Shown here piece by piece: positions 17,035-25,702 of a DNA stretch of 64,000 bases (positions are counted from its first letter, which is position 1; every line of letters starts with the position of its first letter). Made by a program: the position numbers and the translations under genes. Origin of the DNA: Deinococcales bacterium (lineage in GTDB: Bacteria; Deinococcota; Deinococci; Deinococcales; JAAFIG01); assembly GCA_013298595.1 (NCBI GenBank), contig JAAFIG010000023.1:11308-75307 (forward strand). Reading direction: 5' to 3'. The notes beneath the pieces are model-generated. The model was not told the DNA's origin and did not search any database. It saw nothing but the letters and a program-made list of their open reading frames with translations.

Positions 17035-20000
17035 ATGGCAAATTCAGAATATTTATATCCTGCTGGTTCGGTGGTTATGCACTCGCCTTTAGCCTTAAAA
17101 AACGCCGATATGTACGGCTATTTTGTTCGTGGCAAACTCGAGAACCTACAAGCCAGTTTAGACAGCACCCTGAATATCGCTGCTGCTAAGAAACTTAATT
17201 TCCAAGTTTTATCACCCTATGTTCTACTGACTTTTACTCGAGTGCAACATGCAAATTCAGAAAATCCAATAGATGCAGCGAAAGGTTGGATCAAAGAAAC
17301 CGACATCATCACTTGGATTATGGTCGGGCAAATGGATGCCAACAATAAACTCGAGCATATTTACTTCTATCCTTTTCATATTTGGGTGGACGACACCATG
17401 GCATTAATTAATGGACGCGAGTTATTTGGTTACCCCAAATACGATTGCCAATACACCATGCCCGAACCAGAAGCCGACCCTCTTGGTTGCAGTTTGCAGG
17501 TCAAAGCCTTTCAACCATTCTCGAGCGACACACAAATTGCTTGGCATCCATTGCTCGAAGTCAGTACCACCAGTACCAACAAACCACACCGCCCAATTGC
17601 AAATTTCCTCGAGCTAATTAAAGAAGCCATTGAAATCCTCAAAACCATGCCTGATTTTCTGAATATGGACATAGCAGGTTGGGAAGATGTGCTGTCGTTA
17701 CTGCTTGTCCCTCGAGTTGACCAGATTTTCCTAAAACAATTTCCCGATTCGGCTGGCGAAAAAGCTGTTTATCAAGCGATTCTAACCGCACCTTCCAATG
17801 TTGATGCAGTGCATTATGTGCATTTACTTGGTTACGAATACCAAGTCAATTTGCACCAAGTTGATAGTTTCCCCTTAGCCAATTCTTTAGGTGTACCATT
17901 AGGTACACAAGCAGCGCTACTACCGTTTAATCTCAATTTTGATTTTTCTGTCCCACCAGGCAATGTGCTGGTTGATAACACTCAAAAACCACCTAAGAAA
18001 ATCGCCATTCTTGGTGGCGGTGTTAGCTCCATGACAGCCGCTTATTACCTGACTAACCAAGCCAATTGGCAAGACAATTACGAAATTACCCTGTACCAAA
18101 TGGGTTGGCGTTTAGGTGGCAAAGGCGCAAGTGGACGCAACGCCAGTTTTGGACAACGCATCGAAGAACATGGTTTACACATTTGGTTTGGCTTTTACGA
18201 AAATGCTTTTGCCATGATCCGAGAAGCCTACACCACCCTGAACAGACCCACAGGCGCACCCCTCGCCACTTGGCAAGATGCTTTTAAACCCCACGATTAC
18301 ATTGTTCTGACCGAAAATATTGCTGATCAATGGAAAATCTGGAATCTCGAGTTCCCCCATATTCCAGGCACACCCGGCAACGGCGCAGAAACCCTTGGCT
18401 TATGGCAAGCCGCCCAAAGCCTCTGGGCATGGATTAGCCGTTGGGTTCACGAAGCCCACACTGCTAGCAGCACCAAACCAGCACTCTCGAGCAACAACCA
18501 TCCAGATTGGTTGCACACACTGGCTGCCACCGTTGTACAAGACGTAGAAAACCTTGCAGGTGATATTCGAGTTGCTACCACTGCCCTCGAGCAAGTTTTT
18601 ACAAACCTCAAAAGTCACAGCGATAAATCTTGGATCAGTGCCTCTTTACGCGGAATTAAAAAATGGGCTGAGCATTTACTCGAACAAAAACTCGAAGAGA
18701 ACGATGATCTGCGCCGCATTTTTATCTGCCTTGATTTAGCCCTAACCGCCTTAATCGGTATCATCGAAGATGGCGTGCTGGAAAATGGTTTTGACATTAT
18801 CAACAACATTGATTTCCGTGATTGGCTAACCAAATACGGAGCCAATCAAACTTTTACCGTGGATTCCGCTCCTGTACGTGGTTTCTACGATTTGGTTTTT
18901 GCTTATGAAAATGGTGATTTTAGTAAACCCAATGTCGAAGCAGGCACAATCCTCAGATCCATGATGTTGGTTGGTATGGCATACCAAGGTAGCATCATGT
19001 ACAAAATGCAAGCAGGCATGGGCGACACCATTTTCACGCCCTTGTACCAAGTGCTACAAGCTCGAGGTGTCAAATTTAAGTTCTTCCATAAAGTCGAAGA
19101 ACTGATACCCACAGGTAACACCATCTCGAGTATTCGATTAACCCAACAAGTCCATGTGGCAAGTGGCATCGATCAATACCAACCACTGGTGTACGTTAAA
19201 GGTTTAGCTTGCTGGGGCAACCAACCCAACTACGATCAACTATTACCCGCCGAAGCAGCCCTGTTACAAGCCAACAATATCAACCTCGAGAGCAACTGGA
19301 ACAACTGGGCAGACATCTACCAAGCAGCCTTTAAGCAACCATTGCCCAGTATTACCCTCGAGCAAGGCAAAGATTACGACGAAATTATTTTTGGTATATC
19401 CAAAGGCGCACTGACCAGCCTCTGCCCACAATTACTCGAGCAAAACCCACAACTTGCCACCATGAATAATGCTGTGCAAACCGTTGCCACCCAAGCCTAC
19501 CAAGTCTGGTTTAACAAAGACTTAACCGAACTCGGTTGGACATACCAACCCAATGGACAACAGCCTGTGCTCAGTGGCTACACCGAACCATTTGACACCT
19601 GGGCAGCCATGGATCAATTACTGATCCGTGAAGATTGGCACGCAGGCAACCAAGACCCCAAGAACGTAGCGTACTTTTGCAGCGCCCTACCCATCTCGAG
19701 CTATCCACCATTCACAGACCACAGCTTCCCCGCTAAAATCAGCGCCCAGGTCAAACAAAATGCCATCCAACAACTCTCCCAAGAGATGCAGCCCCTGATG
19801 CCAAACGCCAGCAACAACAACCAATTCCAATGGGACTGGCTAACCGACACCAGCTCAGCCACAGGCGAAAGCCGTTTCAACAGCCAATACTGGCGAGCCA
19901 ACATAGACCCATCCGAACAATACGTTATCAGTGTTGTCGGCAGCACCGCCACTCGCCTCGAGACAGACCAAAGCGGCTTTAACAACCTCTACTTAACAGG

Positions 20001-20124
20001 AGATTGGATTAAAACAGGTATCAACGCGGGCTGTGTCGAAGCGGCTGTGATGGCAGGCATGCAAACCTCGAGAGCCATGACAGGTTACCCAGCCGTTATC
20101 AAAGGTGAAAAAGACAAAATTTAA
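17035..20124 (+). CDS. Fusion: acetoacetate decarboxylase-like domain + FAD desaturase-like oxidoreductase
   Basis: One 1029-residue frame joins two families. Residues ~1-310 resemble the ADC superfamily; INGRELFGYPK places the candidate Schiff-base lysine at K135, but the second lysine usual in true ADC is Tyr. From ~321, KKIAILGGGVSSMTAAYYL is a dinucleotide-binding motif, followed by GWRLGGKGASGRN and EEHGLHIWFGF, as in carotenoid/squalene desaturase-type flavoproteins; the C-terminus NLYLTGDWIKTGINAGCVEAAV is the second FAD contact. There is no signal peptide. The substrate is unknown; a lipid or polyketide acid that is oxidised and decarboxylated is one possibility. A separate ADC-like gene lies at 48238. 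Confidence 0.82.
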   Translation: MANSEYLYPAGSVVMHSPLALKNADMYGYFVRGKLENLQASLDSTLNIAAAKKLNFQVLSPYVLLTFTRVQHANSENPIDAAKGWIKETDIITWIMVGQMDANNKLEHIYFYPFHIWVDDTMALINGRELFGYPKYDCQYTMPEPEADPLGCSLQVKAFQPFSSDTQIAWHPLLEVSTTSTNKPHRPIANFLELIKEAIEILKTMPDFLNMDIAGWEDVLSLLLVPRVDQIFLKQFPDSAGEKAVYQAILTAPSNVDAVHYVHLLGYEYQVNLHQVDSFPLANSLGVPLGTQAALLPFNLNFDFSVPPGNVLVDNTQKPPKKIAILGGGVSSMTAAYYLTNQANWQDNYEITLYQMGWRLGGKGASGRNASFGQRIEEHGLHIWFGFYENAFAMIREAYTTLNRPTGAPLATWQDAFKPHDYIVLTENIADQWKIWNLEFPHIPGTPGNGAETLGLWQAAQSLWAWISRWVHEAHTASSTKPALSSNNHPDWLHTLAATVVQDVENLAGDIRVATTALEQVFTNLKSHSDKSWISASLRGIKKWAEHLLEQKLEENDDLRRIFICLDLALTALIGIIEDGVLENGFDIINNIDFRDWLTKYGANQTFTVDSAPVRGFYDLVFAYENGDFSKPNVEAGTILRSMMLVGMAYQGSIMYKMQAGMGDTIFTPLYQVLQARGVKFKFFHKVEELIPTGNTISSIRLTQQVHVASGIDQYQPLVYVKGLACWGNQPNYDQLLPAEAALLQANNINLESNWNNWADIYQAAFKQPLPSITLEQGKDYDEIIFGISKGALTSLCPQLLEQNPQLATMNNAVQTVATQAYQVWFNKDLTELGWTYQPNGQQPVLSGYTEPFDTWAAMDQLLIREDWHAGNQDPKNVAYFCSALPISSYPPFTDHSFPAKISAQVKQNAIQQLSQEMQPLMPNASNNNQFQWDWLTDTSSATGESRFNSQYWRANIDPSEQYVISVVGSTATRLETDQSGFNNLYLTGDWIKTGINAGCVEAAVMAGMQTSRAMTGYPAVIKGEKDKI

Positions 20125-20131
20125 TCAATAG

Positions 20132-20152
20132 GGGCGAACCTTGTGTTCGCCC
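20132..20152. repeat. REP-like palindrome
   Basis: GGGCGAAC-cttgt-GTTCGCCC, 8 bp after the stop of the fusion gene. Same family as 8550, 21054 and 60346. Confidence 0.8.
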
Positions 20153-20191
20153 TCTTGACTCGAGATTGTTTTAATCGTCTGAGACGCAACC

Positions 20192-20249
20192 CGTAGAGGC
20201 GAGGCTTCTTGACCATATGACGGGCATGGTCGCATGCCACGCCTCTACG
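20192..20249. repeat. Long nested palindrome between convergent genes
   Basis: CGTAGAGGCG (20192-20201) pairs with CGCCTCTACG (20240-20249), and GGCATG-gtcg-CATGCC forms an inner hairpin. It lies 10 bp from the stop of the convergent GDPD gene and may also aid termination. Confidence 0.75.
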
Positions 20250-20258
20250 ACCTGTTGA

Positions 20259-20978
20259 TTAGCTATGCACTGTTTTAACATTCTGGTTTTGCAAAGCTCG
20301 AGTGGCAAGCAGCACTTCTGGGTAATCACCAATTAAACTATTCACTCCCATTTGCTGTAAGCGTTGGGCAGTGCTTGCGTCGTTGACTGTCCAAACATTG
20401 ACAGCCCAATGCTTATTTTTAGCTCGAGCCATCAGTGCAGGCGTCACTAAACTATGGTGTGGATGCAAAGCGCTAACACCAAGCACATCGGCTAAACGCC
20501 CATGATCGAGTAACCAATGTGGGGCACTTTGATTATCAAAAAGCAAAGCTGTATCTAGATTAGGTGCGAGGCGTTTGATGCGCCATAGCGAAAGCGGATT
20601 AAAACTCGAGACAATCGTCTGAGAGGCTAAACTCATGCGTTCAAGGAAGGTTGCCACACCATGTTCGCGTCCGTCAGTTGCTATTGTCTCGAGTTTAATT
20701 TCGACATTGATAAAGGCACCTGTTTTTTTTGCCCAAACCAGCACTTCTTCGAGTGTGGGTACAATGTAACCATCTAAACGCAATTCGGAAAACTCGAGGG
20801 CGGCGATTAAACGCCCGTCAGGTAAATGAAAATCGTGATGTACCACCAAAGTACCATCGCGGCAACGTTGCACATCAAGTTCGATACCATCTAAACCAGC
20901 ATCCAGAGCCGCTTGGAAGGCTGGCATGGTGTTCTCGAGATGAATGTGTTTTGCACCGCGATGTCCGAGTAATTGCAT
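20259..20978 (-). CDS. Glycerophosphodiester phosphodiesterase
   Basis: A 239-residue GDPD-family TIM barrel. LGHRGAKHIHLENT carries the catalytic His-Arg and the first metal glutamate; GIELDVQRCRDGTLVVHHD supplies the Glu-Asp metal ligands and second histidine. It hydrolyses glycerophosphodiesters to glycerol-3-phosphate and an alcohol. The frame extends to 21113, but that extension runs through a REP palindrome; ATG 20978, 7 nt after TAGAAT on the minus strand, gives the family N-terminus MQLLGHRG. No signal peptide, hence cytosolic. Confidence 0.9.
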   Translation of the reverse strand: MQLLGHRGAKHIHLENTMPAFQAALDAGLDGIELDVQRCRDGTLVVHHDFHLPDGRLIAALEFSELRLDGYIVPTLEEVLVWAKKTGAFINVEIKLETIATDGREHGVATFLERMSLASQTIVSSFNPLSLWRIKRLAPNLDTALLFDNQSAPHWLLDHGRLADVLGVSALHPHHSLVTPALMARAKNKHWAVNVWTVNDASTAQRLQQMGVNSLIGDYPEVLLATRALQNQNVKTVHS

Positions 20979-21053
20979 AATGGGTATTCTACTGCTAAAA
21001 ATGAAATGGTTCGGAACTTTTCTCAGTATAAATCTAGATTGTGTTGTCCTACA

Positions 21054-21075
21054 GGGCGAACACAGAGGTTCGCCC
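21054..21075. repeat. REP-like palindrome
   Basis: GGGCGAAC-acagag-GTTCGCCC flanked by CTACA and CCTACG. Same dispersed family as 20132. Confidence 0.8.
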
Positions 21076-21134
21076 CTACGAGACCTCAATGTGTCACAGA
21101 CACGAAAAATCAAAAACCTTCTGAATCATTGAAA

Positions 21135-22283
21135 TTAAAAAGCAGTCCATTTCTGGCTCGAGGCTGCACTTTTAACTGTGGTTTCAATAAATTTGATACC
21201 TCGAGCACCATCGATAACAGTTGGGTAATCGCCTTCTAATTCGGTTAGTACTCGTTGCTCGAGTTTGGCATGAATCGCTTCGGCTGCACCAATGTAAACA
21301 TTTGCAAAAGCTTCGAGGAACGCTTCTGGGTGTCCAGCAGGAATCCGTGTGGCTTTTTTAGCAGCCGCACACAGATAATCCGAACCTCGAGTAAGAATTT
21401 GCCGAGGCGCATCTAAGGAGTTATGCACAATATAATTTGGGTTTTCTTGATGCCATTCGATACCACCTTTAGTACCAAAAACGCGCAAGCGAATGTCGTT
21501 CTCACCACCAATTTGAATTTGTGAAGCAATCATTACACCTTTGGCTCCGCCAACAAAACGCATAAGCAAATTGCCATCATCATCGAGTTGTCTGCCTTCA
21601 ACAAAGGTTGTTAAATCAGCACAAATACTGTCTAACTCGAGACCTGTAACTGTTGCAACCAAGTTCTCGGCATGAGAACCAATATCGCCAATACAACCAG
21701 CTGCGCCACTACGAGCAGGGTCTGTGCGCCAATCGGCTTGTTTTTGCCCTGATTCCTCGAGTTTAGTGGCAAGCCAACCTTGGTTGTATTCGACGATGAT
21801 TTTACGAATATCGCCAAGTTGTCCGCTTCGCACCATATGCCGAGCGTGTTTAACCATTGGATAACCCGTGTAGTTATAAGTTACAGCAAAAACCGCACCT
21901 GTTTTTTCTACAATACGAATGAGTTCCTCAGCTTCGCTACTGGTGTGCACCAACGGCTTATCGCAAACCACATGAAAACCAGCTTCAGCAAAGGCTTTTG
22001 CTACAGGAAAATGCACATGATTTGGCGTGACAATACTAACCACATCGATGCGTTGATCTATTGGTAATGCCAATTCGGACTCGAGCATTTGTTGCCACGA
22101 ACCATAATTACGATTTGGACTAAGCCCTAAATCCTCACCTGATAACTTAGCTTTTTCGGGGTTACTCGAGAGCGCACCAGCCACAAGTTCATAACCACCA
22201 TCAAGTGCCATGGCTTTGCGATGCACCACGCCAATAAAGGCATCGCGTCCACCTCCGACCATGCCGTAACGCAGTTTACGCAT
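21135..22283 (-). CDS. Gfo/Idh/MocA family oxidoreductase
   Basis: 382 residues with the N-terminal Rossmann motif ([14 protein letters not shown]) and the family signature lysine in CDKPLVHT (usual form EKP), then the beta-sheet substrate domain. It oxidises or reduces a sugar or inositol derivative with NAD(P). It is the last gene of a three-gene minus-strand unit with a DUF2268 protease and a sugar isomerase/epimerase; its start overlaps the preceding gene by 8 bp and uses AGGAGA inside that gene. Confidence 0.9.
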   Translation of the reverse strand: MRKLRYGMVGGGRDAFIGVVHRKAMALDGGYELVAGALSSNPEKAKLSGEDLGLSPNRNYGSWQQMLESELALPIDQRIDVVSIVTPNHVHFPVAKAFAEAGFHVVCDKPLVHTSSEAEELIRIVEKTGAVFAVTYNYTGYPMVKHARHMVRSGQLGDIRKIIVEYNQGWLATKLEESGQKQADWRTDPARSGAAGCIGDIGSHAENLVATVTGLELDSICADLTTFVEGRQLDDDGNLLMRFVGGAKGVMIASQIQIGGENDIRLRVFGTKGGIEWHQENPNYIVHNSLDAPRQILTRGSDYLCAAAKKATRIPAGHPEAFLEAFANVYIGAAEAIHAKLEQRVLTELEGDYPTVIDGARGIKFIETTVKSAASSQKWTAF

Positions 22284-22929
22284 GTGTTTCTCCTAGTGTC
22301 TCTAAAACAGTTTTTGCATCAACAGCATACGCCAATCCAGCGGTTATATTGGCTTTTTCAAGGTAACGTTGCACAAGATCAAAGCCCAAGGCGTACCCCG
22401 CTGACTGAGGAATATGGCGTTTTTGGTTTCCTGCAAACCAATCAACGTACACTGAGAGATTATGATGAAATTCGGAACGAGCTAAGTCCATCAGTTCAGA
22501 AAGCCGCTCGGGTTCAGTCAGTTTTGCAAAGACTGGCAATGAATTTTCTAAGAAATCGAGTTCAAAAGCTTGTGCTAACCCTTCGGTGATGAATGTTTCA
22601 ACTAAGGTTTGACCATAACCAGGTTTAACCCAACGCATCGTGTGATGCAACTCATGAGCGATAATACTCGGTAACTGCAACTTAACATTATTTTCAAAAT
22701 CAGGTCTTTGCAATTGATTTAAGTAAATGATAACAACATCATTAGAAGGTGCAAAACCACTAATCGAATGATTTGTTGCCCCTGTTTGATTGATACAAAG
22801 CATAATGTCTACGTTTTTAACAGGCATTAAAGTTTGTACTTTAGTCACTGTCTGATGACTCAGTGCGAGAATGTCATCTTTGTAATGATTCAATCTCCCT
22901 GACGCATCAAATAAATGAATATTTACCAT
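22276..22929 (-). CDS. DUF2268-type predicted zinc metalloprotease
   Basis: 217 residues; the zincin motif HELHH sits in [12 protein letters not shown] near residue 92, with the likely third ligand glutamate in [10 protein letters not shown]. This matches DUF2268 predicted Zn-dependent proteases. There is no signal peptide. It is wedged between two sugar-metabolism genes with only 2 bp upstream spacing, and why is unclear. It contains no CTCGAG (none between about 22,165 and 23,035), unlike its neighbours, which might mean later arrival. Confidence 0.78.
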   Translation of the reverse strand: MVNIHLFDASGRLNHYKDDILALSHQTVTKVQTLMPVKNVDIMLCINQTGATNHSISGFAPSNDVVIIYLNQLQRPDFENNVKLQLPSIIAHELHHTMRWVKPGYGQTLVETFITEGLAQAFELDFLENSLPVFAKLTEPERLSELMDLARSEFHHNLSVYVDWFAGNQKRHIPQSAGYALGFDLVQRYLEKANITAGLAYAVDAKTVLETLGETHA

Positions 22930-22931
22930 AT

Positions 22932-23936
22932 TTATTTTTCCTTTTCAAAAGCACTATCAAAAGCTCGGGTGCTGGGTTTGAAATCAAGTTTTTTGGTAAA
23001 CGCTGCACTTTCCGTAGCCCCATGTACCCGATCCATTCTCGAGTCTTCCCATTCCACCGAAAGCGGTCCAGTGTAACCAATATCGTTTAAAGCAACAATA
23101 ATATCTTCAAAGCGAATATCGCCACGTCCTACACTACGAAAATCCCAGAAGCGTCTCGAGTCGCCAAAGTTGGTATTGCCACCAAACACACCAGCGTCGC
23201 CATTACCATGTCCCCACCAAACATCTTTCATGTGCACATGGAAAATTCTATCGGCAAAAACCCGAATAAATTTGACGTAATCCACACCCTGATACCCAAG
23301 GTGGCTGGGGTCGTAATTAAAACCAAAACGCTTATGTTTTTTGAGGGCTGCAATCGCACGTTCGGCAGTGGCAATATCAAAAGCAATTTCGGTTGGATGT
23401 ACCTCGAGAGCAAAATTAATATCGTGGGCTTCAAAAACATCCAAAATTGGTTTCCAGCGTTTAGCAAAATCCTTAAAACCAGCCTCCCAATACGCTTGGC
23501 TGGTTGGTGGAAAAGCATACAAACTATGCCAAATACTCGAGCCTGTAAAACCATTGACCACTTTGACCCCAAAAGCGGCGGCAGCTCGAGCCGTATCCAT
23601 GATTTCTTGGGCAGCTCGTCTACGCACACCCTCGGGATTACCATCGCCCCAAACATGAGCAGGCAAAATAGATTTATGGCGTTCATCTATTAAATCGCAC
23701 ACGGCTTGTCCAACCAAATGCGCCGAAATGGCATGACACGCCAGACCATGTTTTTTTAACAAAGCCCGTTTTTCTTTAAGATAATTTTTTGATTGTAAAG
23801 CCGCTTGTACATCAAAATGATCGCCCCAGCATGCTAACTCGAGACCATCGTACCCCATGCTACGAGCCAGTGGTGCCAATTCTGATAGGGGTAAATCTGC
23901 CCATTGACCTGTGAATAACGTCACGCTTCTTGCCAT
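22932..23936 (-). CDS. Sugar phosphate isomerase/epimerase (AP endonuclease 2-type TIM barrel)
   Basis: 334 residues with [16 protein letters not shown], the metal ligand in [29 protein letters not shown] and a final glutamate in SVEWED, the metal set of IolE/IolI-like xylose-isomerase-fold enzymes. It probably acts with the Gfo/Idh/MocA enzyme on inositol or a rare sugar. It is the first gene of the unit; GGAGGTTCT precedes ATG 23936. Confidence 0.88.
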   Translation of the reverse strand: MARSVTLFTGQWADLPLSELAPLARSMGYDGLELACWGDHFDVQAALQSKNYLKEKRALLKKHGLACHAISAHLVGQAVCDLIDERHKSILPAHVWGDGNPEGVRRRAAQEIMDTARAAAAFGVKVVNGFTGSSIWHSLYAFPPTSQAYWEAGFKDFAKRWKPILDVFEAHDINFALEVHPTEIAFDIATAERAIAALKKHKRFGFNYDPSHLGYQGVDYVKFIRVFADRIFHVHMKDVWWGHGNGDAGVFGGNTNFGDSRRFWDFRSVGRGDIRFEDIIVALNDIGYTGPLSVEWEDSRMDRVHGATESAAFTKKLDFKPSTRAFDSAFEKEK

Positions 23937-24019
23937 AGAACCTCCAAATATGGATCTGTTAAAACAATATACGATTTTGTCACGCTGCTTGATACAACGT
24001 GACTCGAGTTGGATTTTAG

Positions 24020-25246
24020 TTAAACAGGCTGTACTCGTGCTTCACGACGAATACCCAATGCCAATAAACCACCAAGCATAGCGATAACACCTGCTACCGT
24101 AAATGCCAAACTGTAATCGCCGTAATTATCTCTTGCTACACCACCAATCCAAGCTGCCATTGCTGCACCCAATTGATGAGCCGCAAAAACCCAACCGTAA
24201 ACAATACCAACGTTTTGCCTACCAAATGTTTTTGCCACCAGCATGACCGTTGGAGGCACAGTAGCAATGTAATCTAAGCCAAACAACACTGCAAAAATAC
24301 TTAATCCACCAATATCGTGCATGAAGGGCAAAATCAGTAAACTAACCCCGCGAAAAAAGTAGTACACCAAAAGCAACCGACGCGGATCGTAACGGTCTGT
24401 CAGCCAACCCGAAGCGATTGTGCCAACAAAATTAAACGCACCCATTAAAGCCACCATACTGGCAGCCACAGGTTGCGATAAACCATGATCCACTGCATGC
24501 GGAATTAAATGCTGCCCAATCAAACCATTGCTGGTTGCTCCGCAAATATAAAAAGTGATTGCCAGTAACCAAAAATCTGGGTGTACCAAAGCCTTTGCCA
24601 TAATACCCAAATCGGGTTTAACAGACTCGAGTGGTGCATCCGTAGCACCGTAAGGGCGTTGCTTGACTTCCGACGGGTCGGAACGCATCCAAATTAAAAC
24701 CGGAACAATTAAAGCAATCGCAATAGCTGCTAACACCAAAGCACTCGAGCGCCAACCGATAGTGACTGCTAAAGTCGTCAGTAACGGATAGAAAATGAGT
24801 TGACCAGCGCTTGTACTGGCTCCAAAAATACCCATCACCAGCCCGCGTTTCTCGAGAAACCAACGATTGGCAATGGTTGCACCAAGCACACTAGCCACTA
24901 AACCAGTCCCAATGCCCGAAAGCAAACCAAAGAAAATATTTAACTCGAGTTGGTTCTGCACTCGGCTGGAGAGAAACATCGCAGCTGCTGTAATAACCAC
25001 ACTGGCAACTGTGACACTACGAACACCAAAAGCTGCCATGAGTGCACCAGAAATTGGACCACCCAGCCCAAACAGAATTAAACCTAAACTGGTGGCAAAA
25101 GATAAACTGGCTCGAGACCAACCAGTATCGCGTTCCATTTCGATTAGCCAAGCACCAGGAGCGCTGCGAGCACCCGCTGTGACCAGCAATACCACTGCTG
25201 TAATTGCAACAATTACCCAGCCATAAAAGGGTTTCTCTTGTTTCAC
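24020..25246 (-). CDS. MFS transporter (monocarboxylate/oxalate-formate type)
   Basis: 408 residues and about twelve helices. [21 protein letters not shown] at the start of helix 1-2 and [19 protein letters not shown] in the central region are like MCT/OFA-family carriers of small carboxylates. GTG 25246 is preferred over TTG 25249 because TAGAAT lies exactly 6 nt upstream, fitting a leaderless mRNA. It may import the substrate of the adjacent sugar operon, but that is inference. Confidence 0.83.
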   Translation of the reverse strand: MKQEKPFYGWVIVAITAVVLLVTAGARSAPGAWLIEMERDTGWSRASLSFATSLGLILFGLGGPISGALMAAFGVRSVTVASVVITAAAMFLSSRVQNQLELNIFFGLLSGIGTGLVASVLGATIANRWFLEKRGLVMGIFGASTSAGQLIFYPLLTTLAVTIGWRSSALVLAAIAIALIVPVLIWMRSDPSEVKQRPYGATDAPLESVKPDLGIMAKALVHPDFWLLAITFYICGATSNGLIGQHLIPHAVDHGLSQPVAASMVALMGAFNFVGTIASGWLTDRYDPRRLLLVYYFFRGVSLLILPFMHDIGGLSIFAVLFGLDYIATVPPTVMLVAKTFGRQNVGIVYGWVFAAHQLGAAMAAWIGGVARDNYGDYSLAFTVAGVIAMLGGLLALGIRREARVQPV

Positions 25247-25317
25247 CAAATGATTCTACCTCTTATGACGCTTGAGTATTTTTCATACATTTTCGGTTTT
25301 GATTTGATGCCTTGTAT

Positions 25318-25344
25318 GACCTCGAGAAAAGCTTTCTCGAGGTC
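25318..25344. repeat. Perfect hairpin built around two CTCGAG motifs
   Basis: GACCTCGAGAAA-agc-TTTCTCGAGGTC. There is no T-run on either side, so it does not look like a terminator. It lies in the leader region of the tail-collar operon, followed by two GTGCGACG repeats. Confidence 0.8.
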
Positions 25345-25482
25345 GTGCGACGGTAGTGCGACGCTTTGAATGCAAAAGTATTAGAAAGGAGAAATGGAGA
25401 ATCCAGCCAAGACCTAAGCAACAGCGTATCCTGCTATAACTCGAGCATTATCAATGTCTATTCTTACGTTAGAGATAGCGTT

Positions 25483-25526
25483 TCTGACGCTCGTGTGACG
25501 CTCGTGTGACGCTTGCTTTATACGAT
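25483..25526 (+). promoter_or_regulatory. Promoter with 11-bp direct repeats upstream of the peptide/tail-collar operon
   Basis: Three consecutive 11-mers (TCTGACGCTCG, TGTGACGCTCG, TGTGACGCTTG; 25483-25515) end 5 nt before a -10-like TACGAT (25521-25526). The repeats occupy the -35 position. The same unit and spacing occur at 32405-32437, so a shared activator is likely. Confidence 0.65.
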
Positions 25527-25546
25527 ATGTCACAAAGGAGAAATGT

Positions 25547-25702
25547 ATGCCCCCAGAAGATCTGCAAAAACAGTTCTACACACCACCACAACTCGAGGCA
25601 CACCAATGGAAATTTGTTACAGGTGGCACCACCTTGCCAATTGGAACAAACATCTTTCCAGATAATCCACTCGAGGAACTGGGCTTGGAGGAAACCCAAT
25701 GA
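25547..25702 (+). CDS. 51-aa peptide, first gene of the tail-collar operon
   Basis: ATG 25547 follows AAAGGAG by 6 nt, and the TGA overlaps the ATG of the lipoprotein gene (ATGA), strong signs of a translated gene. The peptide starts MPPEDLQKQFYTPPQLEAHQ; YTPPQL matches the Y-x-x-P-x-L core of the leader motif recognised by RiPP precursor-binding domains (lasso-type leaders). The rest includes FVTGGTTLPIG and an acidic tail. No maturase with a precursor-binding domain is adjacent, so a RiPP role is only a hypothesis. It could instead be a small structural or regulatory protein of the cassette. Confidence 0.7.
   Translation: MPPEDLQKQFYTPPQLEAHQWKFVTGGTTLPIGTNIFPDNPLEELGLEETQ

Noticed and set aside
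20259-21113. Longer GDPD start at 21113
   Set aside because: The extension translates a REP palindrome, and a -10 box fits the internal ATG at 20978.
25394-25417. Seven-codon ORF (MENPAKT) after AAAGGAG in the collar-operon leader
   Set aside because: The ribosome-binding site is only 2 nt from the ATG. The AAAGGAGAAATG string is repeated at the real gene (25534), so this may be a duplication remnant. Not supported as a gene.
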